Below the pieces are notes generated by a model. That model was not told the DNA's origin. It did no database searches and saw nothing but the letters and a program-made list of their open reading frames with translations. DNA of 5,033 bases. Source: Zoogloeaceae bacterium. GTDB lineage: Bacteria; Pseudomonadota; Gammaproteobacteria; Burkholderiales; Rhodocyclaceae. Positions 1 to 5,033 of this stretch are shown here, piece by piece (within the stretch, counting starts at the first letter, position 1; each line of letters starts with the position of its first letter). Position numbers and translations under genes: made by a program. The stretch is taken from positions 1 to 5,033 of the forward strand of contig JAISLJ010000133.1 in assembly GCA_031290955.1 (NCBI GenBank), read 5' to 3'.

Positions 1-2226
1 CGCGCCGAGACGCTTCGTTGCCGCGAGCGCGTTTTCAGCGGCGAAAGCTCCATTCCCGGCATTCGTCCCGGCTACACGTTTACGCTGAAAGATCACTACA
101 ACCCCACGTTCAACCGGGACTACCTCGTCACCGATGTTATCCACGAGGGCAGCCAGGAGAGTTTCATCAACCTGGGGCTGGGCATTCCGCTGGAAGGCGT
201 GAAGGATCACCTGTTCTATCGCAACAGCTTCCATTGCGTCGAGGCGGATCGTCCCTTCCGCCCCGAAAAACGCGCCCCGCGCGCGAAGATCGCCGGGGTG
301 GTGCACGCTTTCATCGATGGCGCGCGGACGGACGCCCGCCCGGAACTGGATGCGATGGGGCGTTACAAGATTCTTTTTCCCTTCGATGTTTCCGGGCGCA
401 ACAAGGGCAAGGCTTCCTGCTGGGTGCGCATGGCGCAGCAACAGGTGGGCAAGAATTCCGGGATGAGCTTTCCGCTGTTGACCGGCACGGAAGTGCTGGT
501 CAGTTTTGTCGATGGCAATCCGGATCGGCCCTACATCACCGGGGCGCTGGCGAACGCCGAGACGGGGGCGCTGGTGGGGGACGCCAACAACAACATTTCC
601 GGCATCAGCACCGCCGGGGGCAATCGGATCGTCTTCAACGACAGCCCCAAGAAACAGGCCGTTGGCATGACAACCGCCGCTGGCAGCGGTTTTGTCATGG
701 GCGCGGGCAGTTCCGACGCCTGGTTCAGCAAGAGCAATCTTGCTGGAGACATGTGCTCGATTGGCGCGTCGCAGATTGCCAATGTCTTCCATTCCACCAT
801 GACAGGGCACACCATTCTCCATGAAACCTTGCTGCCCCACCCGGTGAAATATGGACCTCCCATCTGTGAGGCTGTCGAGGGAGTCCTTGAGGCCGTGGGA
901 GACGCTCTCGTGAAAAAGGGGGGTATTTCCGAAGGGGCCATCATCGGCATGGACGTCGCCAAGACGATCTTCCTGCTGTTCAGCATGATTGAGGATGCCA
1001 ACTGGTTCCGCAAGGGGCGCGACAGCATATATGGCTATACCGTGCGTTGCGATGACAAGGACGGCGTTATGTCGAAGCTGCAAACGCCGGTCAACTGGAA
1101 GGAAATCCTGATAGGTTGCCTCTGCGCCATGGGCAGCACCGTTTCCGAACTCGTGAACGAAGAGAACGAGACGGACGAAGAAACGGAACAAAAGGAAACA
1201 GCACTGGAAGAACAATACAAGGACGGGCTGGTCACGCCTGAAGAGTACGCGGATAAAAAAAAGAAGCTCGCCGAAAACAAGGTGGTTGCCCTGACACATA
1301 CGCGGGCCAGAACCTTGGGGGATAACCTTGCCGAAATCACCGCTACCCTTGTCCTGGCCGGGATGGGCATGCATACCGACAAGGAAAAGATGGGCGGCAT
1401 TCTCTTGCATGCCGATACCGCCAACATCGGCCTGCACGCCAAAAACGCGATATTGCTGAATGTGGAAGGCGGCATGGTGCTGCACGTGGGCGACAGGCTG
1501 AAGGAGCAACTGACGGATGGCTATGTAGACACGGTTCGTGATCAGCCTATCCTGAAATGGGGCAGCATGGCTATTAATAAAGAGATAACCAAGACCGGCC
1601 AACTGTTCAATTTCACAACGGATGACGTATTGAAAAATGTCACGACCGTGGAAAACATAAAAAGTGACCTTCCTTTTCTGGTGGATAGTTCCGGTATGCG
1701 CTATACGGACGCGAAATTTCTCGTCGAATCTGTCGATGAGATCAGGAAATCCCTGGCCAGGAAACACATCATCGTCGCCAAGGACGGCGCAACGGAAAGC
1801 GCGATCGTGGTGCAAAAATCCGGCTTTGACAAAGAAGATGACAATCCGCAGCAGCCGTCCAACAAAGGCGGCATTTATCTGACCTCGCTAAACGAGCATG
1901 GAGTCATCCAATTGGAAGCCAATAATTTCTTGATGGTTATCAATGATGATTGCGTTTCAATTTCCAATAAACACCAGGAAGACCGGGTCGTCAGAATTGA
2001 AGAAGAAAAAATCGAGCTCAAGGTTTCTAACTCCACTGTCACAGTCAATGATAATAGTATTATTGCCAAAAGCGGCGCTGGAACAATCGAAATCAAGGAC
2101 GATGTTATCAAAATGGATAATACGACTTCCCAGGTCAAAATAAACAACATTGGGATTGACGGCAAACAAAACGCAATCAACAACATCTGGAGCATATCCG
2201 GCGGCGCGATAAGAATCATGTCATAA
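1..2226 (+). CDS. vgrG: VgrG (TssI) type VI secretion spike protein, 5' truncated, with a helical insertion and a beta-rich C-terminal spike
   Basis: The frame is open from base 1 to the TAA at 2224-2226, giving 741 visible residues; the true start lies upstream and the ATG at 199 is internal. VgrG trimers form the puncturing tip on the Hcp tube of the T6SS and carry effectors out of the cell. Residues 1-65 resemble the end of the gp27/gp44-like base (IPGIRPGYTFTLKDHYN, then YLVTDVIHEGSQ). Residues 93-185 match the gp5-type OB fold (PhageBase_V), with DAMGRYKILFPFD, CWVRMAQQQVGKNSGMSFPL and DGNPDRPYITGALAN. The usual lead into the needle follows (GISTAGGNRIVFNDSPKK, about 199-216). Residues about 275-457 are an unrecognised mainly helical insertion. 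Beta-helix-like sequence then resumes (MGGILLHADTANIGLHAKNA) and ends in short alternating strands such as KIELKVSNSTVTVNDNS. The last 300 coding bases are about 40% G+C, far below the surroundings. No catalytic toxin motif was recognised in the C terminus, so a structural or cargo-docking tip is more likely than an evolved effector. The family call is secure; the role of the insertion is unknown. Confidence 0.95.
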   Translation, partial: RAETLRCRERVFSGESSIPGIRPGYTFTLKDHYNPTFNRDYLVTDVIHEGSQESFINLGLGIPLEGVKDHLFYRNSFHCVEADRPFRPEKRAPRAKIAGVVHAFIDGARTDARPELDAMGRYKILFPFDVSGRNKGKASCWVRMAQQQVGKNSGMSFPLLTGTEVLVSFVDGNPDRPYITGALANAETGALVGDANNNISGISTAGGNRIVFNDSPKKQAVGMTTAAGSGFVMGAGSSDAWFSKSNLAGDMCSIGASQIANVFHSTMTGHTILHETLLPHPVKYGPPICEAVEGVLEAVGDALVKKGGISEGAIIGMDVAKTIFLLFSMIEDANWFRKGRDSIYGYTVRCDDKDGVMSKLQTPVNWKEILIGCLCAMGSTVSELVNEENETDEETEQKETALEEQYKDGLVTPEEYADKKKKLAENKVVALTHTRARTLGDNLAEITATLVLAGMGMHTDKEKMGGILLHADTANIGLHAKNAILLNVEGGMVLHVGDRLKEQLTDGYVDTVRDQPILKWGSMAINKEITKTGQLFNFTTDDVLKNVTTVENIKSDLPFLVDSSGMRYTDAKFLVESVDEIRKSLARKHIIVAKDGATESAIVVQKSGFDKEDDNPQQPSNKGGIYLTSLNEHGVIQLEANNFLMVINDDCVSISNKHQEDRVVRIEEEKIELKVSNSTVTVNDNSIIAKSGAGTIEIKDDVIKMDNTTSQVKINNIGIDGKQNAINNIWSISGGAIRIMS
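277..555 (+). other. gp5-type OB-fold domain of VgrG (PhageBase_V)
   Basis: Window residues 93-185 of the VgrG frame. The pattern is diagnostic for the neck of VgrG/gp5 spikes: an opening strand (RAKIAGVVHAF), the GRYKILFPFD strand, a WVRM strand followed by a Gly-rich turn, a strand carrying TEVLVSFVDGNPDRP, and a closing YITGALAN. In phage T4 gp5 and VgrG structures this domain links the gp27-like base to the beta-helical needle. Boundaries are judged by eye. Confidence 0.9.
823..1371 (+). other. Uncharacterised helical insertion between the VgrG neck and its beta-rich spike
   Basis: Window residues about 275-457 of VgrG break the beta-strand pattern. Three hydrophobic stretches are visible: about 313-330 (AIIGMDVAKTIFLLFSMI), 368-378 (EILIGCLCAMG) and 443-457 (LAEITATLVLAGMGM). 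Between the second and third lies a very acidic stretch at about 386-406 (NEENETDEETEQKE), followed by a Lys-rich helix. Beta-rich needle sequence resumes at about residue 465 (GGILLHADTANIGLHA). The stretches are short and contain polar residues, so buried trimer-core helices are as plausible as membrane-contacting helices. I recognise no named domain over the full region. Boundaries are approximate. Confidence 0.55.
1204..1278 (+). other. SHOCT-like helical hairpin motif inside VgrG
   Basis: Residues 402-426 of the VgrG frame read LEEQYKDGLVTPEEY followed by ADKKKKLAEN. This has the layout of a SHOCT (short C-terminal) domain: a first helix ending in K-D/S-G, a turn G-[LI]-[VI]-T, then a second helix beginning [PE]-E-E-[YF] and ending K-K-x-x-L. 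SHOCT motifs are usually at the C termini of bacterial proteins and are thought to help oligomerisation. Here the motif sits mid-protein after an acidic coil. Assignment is by pattern only and needs a profile search. Confidence 0.55.
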
Positions 2227-2268
2227 TCATGAACGCGCCCGAACATACCATCATCCGAATGAAACGCC
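2227..2268. other. 42-base spacer between vgrG and the DUF2169 gene
   Basis: After the vgrG TAA, two further in-frame TGA stops follow (2230-2232 and 2260-2262), so readthrough fusion of the two same-phase genes is unlikely. The bases just upstream of the next ATG (CCGAATGAAACGCC) contain no good Shine-Dalgarno sequence. No promoter boxes and no hairpin with a T-run are visible. The short gap argues that the two genes are co-transcribed, with the second perhaps depending on translation of the first. A heptamer AATCATG occurs twice (2214-2220 and 2225-2231), overlapping the vgrG stop; its meaning, if any, is unclear. Confidence 0.6.
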
Positions 2269-5033
2269 ATGCAAATCGAACCCAATGACTTTCTCTACAG
2301 CGCGTCGCAGCCTTTTGTCCTGCAAGGCGCGATGCGGCAAAGCCTGACCATTGGGATGGGCGTCGACCTCGCCACCGGGCGGGTGTTGCCCGCCGCGCAG
2401 GTATTGGGCGCGGCGATGGCGGCGATGGCTTCCGGCGATTGCCTGGACATGGGGCTGCCCAAGCGCGAGGCGGAATGGCTGCTCGCCGGGCAGGCGCAAA
2501 CGCCGGGCGGGCAACCGGCGACATCGCTGCTCGTGGACGTCGTCGTTGGCAAGGCTTCCCGCCGTTTTCTCGTCAAGGATGAAACGGGCGCGTTCACAAG
2601 CGTCCCCCTCGTCTGGCAGGAAACCTTCGGCGCGCCGGAGAACCCGGAAAATCCCCTGGGCTGCGGCCTCGCGCCCGATCCCGCCACTGGCAGGACGCGC
2701 GCGCCGCGCGTGGTGGGCGCGGAGGATGCCTGGGGGCATCCCGCCTGTCCCGGCCCGATGGGCGCGTGGCCCGCGCGCATGGGCAATATGGGCCGTTACG
2801 ACAGTCACTGGTTGAAGACCCGCTGCCCCGACTTGCCGGACGATTGCGACTTCTCTTTCGTCAATCTCGCGCAGGCGGCGCAACGCCTGCCCGGTGGATT
2901 GCAAGGCGACGAGACGGTGACGCTGAAAAACCTGTGCCACGACGCGCCCGACCATACCGCCCGCCTGCCCGGCAAGACCCTGCATGCTTTCGTGCTGCGC
3001 CAGGGGATGAACGAAGAGGAAGCTTACAACGTGCCCTACGACACCCTCTGGCTTTTCCCCAACCAGCGCCTTGCCCTGCTCCTGGGGCACCTCCTGCTCG
3101 CCGCCGTCGACGGGCGCGCTTCCGACATCCTGCGGGTGCGTCTGGAAATACGCCCTCCGGTCCTGGCGGACGATGTTCCTCCCGCGGCGAAAGCGCCGCC
3201 TCCGCCGGAAGTCGCGCCGCCCCCGAAAGACGATCTTCTCTCCACCCTGATGCCCAAAACGGCGGCGGGCGTCGCGCTCGCCGCCACGGGCCTTGCCGCC
3301 AGCGTGGCGGCGAAAGACGAGCCGAAAGCGGCGCAGGCGGCGGTGGAAATGGCGGCCTCGTCCCCCTCCCCCTCCCCGGATCAACCCGCGCTTGCCGCCC
3401 AGTTTGCCAATATGCGATCGAAAGCCCTGAAATCGCTGGATGAATCTCTGGGAGAGATCAACGCGAGCATGGCGCAAGCGGGTCTCTCGCCGCTCACGCC
3501 CGAACAGGTCGAGGCGACGCGCCAGGAAATCATCCGGCAAACGACGATGATGGAAGAGATGACGCAAAAGATCGAGGCGACGCCGGCGCCGGATTTGCAC
3601 GACACCTTGCGCAAGGCGGGCGTCTCCGAATCCATGATCGCGGGCGTGGACGCGGTGCTGGAGCTGCCGCTCCCCAAAGCGGCCGATTATCCCGACGCGG
3701 CAAGCTGGAACGCCGCCATCGCTCGGTACCAGGCCGAATTCGAGCGCCATCTGCCGCTCTCCGACAGCGTGCGCAAGATGCAAACGACGTTCCTGCAACT
3801 GCAAGGCCCGGGAGGCGAGGCGCGCATGGAAGAGATGGCCGGGCCGGCGCCGCGGCTGGAAGAGGTATTGACGCGAGCGGGCCTTCCCCCGGAAAAAGCG
3901 ACGCTGTTCGCCAGCGAGATGGAAAATGTCCCCTCGTTTTCCTCGCTGGAAGACATGAAAACCTACATGGCCGGACTGGAAAAACGCATGGCGTTCGCGC
4001 CCGGCTCAATGACTTCGGTCGTCAGCAACATGCAGAAAGTCGCCGCTCGGATAGGGATCGAACTGGAGCCGGAAACGCCGCCCGCGCCGGAAGTGGCGGT
4101 GTTAAAAGCAGCGCAAGCGCCCGTGCCCGACAAAATGGCGACCGCGGATGAAACAGGGCGGAACGTGTCTTTGCAGGATGCTTCCGACGCGCTCTCCGCC
4201 GCCAGCCTCGCGCAAAAAGGCGCGGCGGCGGCGCCTGCCGCCGCCGAAATTCCGGCGAATCTTGATTTTTCCGGGCAGGATCTGGCAGGTCGGGATTTCT
4301 CCGGGCAGCTACTGGAGGGCGCGATTTTTCACGACGCCAAGCTCGCCGGGGCCAATTTTTCCGACGCAAAACTAAAAAACGCGGATTTCGACCGCGCCGA
4401 TTGCGCCGGGGCGGTGTTTGACCGCGCCACGCTGGATAACGCCTCGTTTTCCGCGACAACCCTCACGGACGCGTCCTTGCGGGACGCCTCGGCGGAAAGC
4501 GCGCGCTTTATCGACGCGAATCTGCAAGCGGCAAAGGCCGCCGGATTGCAGGCGAAGGGGGCGGAATTCGACGGGGCGGCGCTCGCCCTTGGGCATTTTG
4601 CCGGGGCGGATTTCACGAACGCGGCCTTTCGTCGCGCGCGGGCGGATCAGGTCGATGTCGCCCAGGCGAATTTCACCGACGCCACGCTGCATGACAGCGA
4701 TTTTTCCCGCGCCAACCTGACCAACGCCAACCTTTCGCGCGCCCTGGCGCGGGGCGTCCGCTTTGTCGATGCCGATTTTTCCGGCGCGGATCTGTCGAGC
4801 GTGACGCTCATGAGCAACAGCGAGGCAACCGGCGGCAATTTTTCCGGCGCGACCTTGAAAGACGCGGACTGGCGCGAAGTCAAGGCCAACGCGGCCATTT
4901 TCACGGGCAGCCAGGCCGAGGGCGGACGCTTCGTCGCCTGCGATTTTGGCGCGTGCCGCTGGCAGGCGGCGCGGGCAAGCGGCGCGGATTTTTCCCACAC
5001 GAATCTGGCCGGCGCGGATTTTTCCCGCGCCAA
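2269..5033 (+). CDS. DUF2169 T6SS adaptor-type protein fused to a helical repeat region and a long pentapeptide-repeat domain, 3' truncated
   Basis: The frame is open from the ATG at 2269 to the window end (921 whole codons, no stop). The start is the first ATG after an in-frame TGA, and residues 1-20 match the usual DUF2169 N-terminal pattern, so it is favoured despite a weak ribosome-binding site. DUF2169 spans about residues 15-300, with family-like segments GLPKREAEWLLAGQAQTPGG (62-81), MGRYDSHWLKTRCPDLPDD (174-192), an LPG-containing segment near 204-240 and YDTLWLFPNQRLALLLGHLL (257-276). Next come a Pro/Ala-rich linker (298-322), a small-residue hydrophobic stretch (331-348), an SPSPSP tract (365-370) and a mostly helical region (about 375-600) with a duplicated unit. 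Pentapeptide repeats run from 665 onward. Proteins of the DUF2169 family encoded beside vgrG act as adaptors that load effectors onto VgrG (for example next to Agrobacterium vgrG2). By inference this protein partners the upstream VgrG in the cytoplasm. The role of the pentapeptide part is unknown; it could be a scaffold, a partner-binding rod, or a DNA mimic like other family members. Confidence 0.9.
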   Translation, partial: MQIEPNDFLYSASQPFVLQGAMRQSLTIGMGVDLATGRVLPAAQVLGAAMAAMASGDCLDMGLPKREAEWLLAGQAQTPGGQPATSLLVDVVVGKASRRFLVKDETGAFTSVPLVWQETFGAPENPENPLGCGLAPDPATGRTRAPRVVGAEDAWGHPACPGPMGAWPARMGNMGRYDSHWLKTRCPDLPDDCDFSFVNLAQAAQRLPGGLQGDETVTLKNLCHDAPDHTARLPGKTLHAFVLRQGMNEEEAYNVPYDTLWLFPNQRLALLLGHLLLAAVDGRASDILRVRLEIRPPVLADDVPPAAKAPPPPEVAPPPKDDLLSTLMPKTAAGVALAATGLAASVAAKDEPKAAQAAVEMAASSPSPSPDQPALAAQFANMRSKALKSLDESLGEINASMAQAGLSPLTPEQVEATRQEIIRQTTMMEEMTQKIEATPAPDLHDTLRKAGVSESMIAGVDAVLELPLPKAADYPDAASWNAAIARYQAEFERHLPLSDSVRKMQTTFLQLQGPGGEARMEEMAGPAPRLEEVLTRAGLPPEKATLFASEMENVPSFSSLEDMKTYMAGLEKRMAFAPGSMTSVVSNMQKVAARIGIELEPETPPAPEVAVLKAAQAPVPDKMATADETGRNVSLQDASDALSAASLAQKGAAAAPAAAEIPANLDFSGQDLAGRDFSGQLLEGAIFHDAKLAGANFSDAKLKNADFDRADCAGAVFDRATLDNASFSATTLTDASLRDASAESARFIDANLQAAKAAGLQAKGAEFDGAALALGHFAGADFTNAAFRRARADQVDVAQANFTDATLHDSDFSRANLTNANLSRALARGVRFVDADFSGADLSSVTLMSNSEATGGNFSGATLKDADWREVKANAAIFTGSQAEGGRFVACDFGACRWQAARASGADFSHTNLAGADFSRA
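2311..3168 (+). other. DUF2169 domain
   Basis: Residues about 15-300 of the second protein. The strongest family-like marks are the AG-x(4)-PGGQP-x-T segment (residues 74-84), a GRYDSHW-x-x-RCPDLPDDCDF segment (175-196) followed by FVNLAQAAQRLPGG, and closing strands around LWLFPNQRLALLLGHLL. Assignment is from remembered family patterns rather than an alignment, so the boundaries are approximate. Confidence 0.85.
3361..3378 (+). repeat. Hexanucleotide repeat coding an SPSPSP linker
   Basis: Three near-perfect copies of TCCCCC (the last ends in G) encode Ser-Pro three times at residues 365-370. The tract separates the alanine-rich hydrophobic stretch from the helical repeat region and is probably a flexible or extended linker. 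A whole-unit change in copy number would keep the reading frame. Confidence 0.7.
3583..3783 (+). repeat. Helical repeat unit, copy 1
   Basis: Residues 439-505 begin PAPDLHDTLRKAGV, continue with a segment containing a Pro-rich turn and DAASWNAAIARYQAEFE, and end SDSVRKMQ. A second, diverged copy starts at residue 526. Shared features are the PAP-x-L-x(3)-L-x-x-AG opening, a central helix of similar length and a closing S-V-x-x-MQ. No named domain was recognised. Confidence 0.6.
3844..4035 (+). repeat. Helical repeat unit, copy 2
   Basis: Residues 526-589 begin PAPRLEEVLTRAGLPPEK, continue through SSLEDMKTYMAGLEKRM and end TSVVSNMQ. It parallels copy 1 at both ends and in helix spacing. A third, weaker echo (AQAGLSPLTPEQVE, residues about 402-415) lies before copy 1. 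The region may therefore have grown by duplication of a small helical unit. Confidence 0.6.
4261..5033 (+). repeat. Pentapeptide-repeat beta-solenoid domain, running off the window end
   Basis: Residues 665-921 are pentapeptide repeats of the A-[DN]-[LF]-[ST]-x type, for example LDFSGQDLAGRDFSG and ADFSRANLTNANLS. Central residues fall every five positions from 667 to 847 (37 repeats), then resume in a register moved by one residue from 858 to 918 (13 repeats), about 50 in view. The family folds as a right-handed quadrilateral beta-helix with 20 residues per coil, so about 12-13 coils are visible. Several central positions hold unusual residues (C712, A742, A757, A762, V797, W868, W898). The domain continues past the window. 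Confidence 0.92.
4981..5033 (+). repeat. 30-base tandem repeat within the pentapeptide region
   Basis: The 16 bases GGCGCGGATTTTTCCC occur at 4981-4996 and again at 5011-5026, exactly 30 bases apart. They code GADFS at the start of two successive ten-residue units. The closeness of the copies at the DNA level suggests recent duplication or gene conversion of a decapeptide unit. The second copy is cut by the window end. Confidence 0.8.

Noticed and set aside
199..201. ATG at 199 as the start of vgrG
   Set aside because: The same frame is open upstream to base 1 and encodes typical VgrG sequence (for example PGYTFTLKDHYN), so this ATG is internal and the gene is truncated by the window edge.
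18..824. 268-codon + strand frame overlapping the start of vgrG
   Set aside because: It is in another phase over a region with clear VgrG gp27-like and OB-fold sequence. The product is Arg/His/Gln-rich without domain-like pattern.
2214..2231. Direct repeat AATCATG overlapping the vgrG stop, considered as a possible attachment or recombination site
   Set aside because: Seven bases is too short to support a claim, and no integrase or second distant copy is visible in the window.
2229..2288. 19-codon ORF starting just after the vgrG stop and overlapping the DUF2169 start
   Set aside because: It has no ribosome-binding site and no recognisable peptide. A leader or coupling role is possible but nothing supports it beyond position.
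2766..3443. 225-codon + strand frame inside the DUF2169 gene
   Set aside because: The product is Arg/Ala/Pro-rich low complexity, in a different phase from the DUF2169 protein, and is explained by GC-rich codon bias.
2251..3804. 517-codon open frame on the - strand opposite the DUF2169 gene
   Set aside because: It is rich in Arg, His and Gly with no recognisable domain and lies exactly antisense to a clear DUF2169 coding region. Long antisense frames are common opposite GC-rich genes because few stop codons arise.
4372..4998. 208-codon - strand frame with repeating GKI-like units
   Set aside because: The repeats mirror the pentapeptide coding repeats on the + strand (reverse complement of the GCGGATTTT/GCCAAT units). 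The + strand frame has the real protein signal.

Overview
The window holds the 3' part of one gene and the 5' part of the next, both on the + strand, both in the same reading phase and only 42 bases apart. Together they look like part of a type VI secretion system (T6SS) vgrG effector-delivery island. The first is a VgrG spike protein (TssI) whose N-terminal gp27/gp44-like part lies upstream of the window. The second is a large protein that joins a DUF2169 domain (a T6SS adaptor/chaperone family), an alanine/proline-rich helical middle region and a long pentapeptide-repeat solenoid that runs off the right edge. T6SS gene content and the GC-rich coding style fit a proteobacterium in the broad sense. 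I cannot place it more precisely.

Layout: 1-2226 is vgrG (741 residues visible, 5' truncated). Residues about 1-65 are the end of the gp27/gp44-like base. Residues 93-185 are the gp5-type OB fold. An uncharacterised helical insertion follows at about 275-457, with hydrophobic stretches, an acidic coil and a SHOCT-like hairpin. A beta-rich spike of short alternating strands runs to the C terminus. Bases 2227-2268 are a short spacer with no strong ribosome-binding site, promoter or terminator visible. From 2269 to the window end is the DUF2169-pentapeptide protein (921 residues visible, 3' truncated). No RNA gene, insertion sequence, CRISPR array or origin was recognised.

How the genes probably work together: VgrG caps the Hcp tube. 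In characterised systems DUF2169 proteins encoded next to vgrG load a PAAR/DUF4150-type effector onto a particular VgrG C terminus. The 3' end of vgrG is markedly AT-richer (119 of 300 bases G+C in 1921-2220) than the flanking DNA (41/60 in 1-60, 42/60 in 2401-2460). This fits a VgrG tip that varies or was exchanged along with its cargo genes. The effector and any PAAR protein would be expected downstream and are not in view.

The features most worth a second look are the DUF2169-helical repeat-pentapeptide fusion, the SHOCT-like insertion in the VgrG shaft, and the decapeptide-level order with a single register slip in the pentapeptide solenoid. Nothing here proves a wholly new system.
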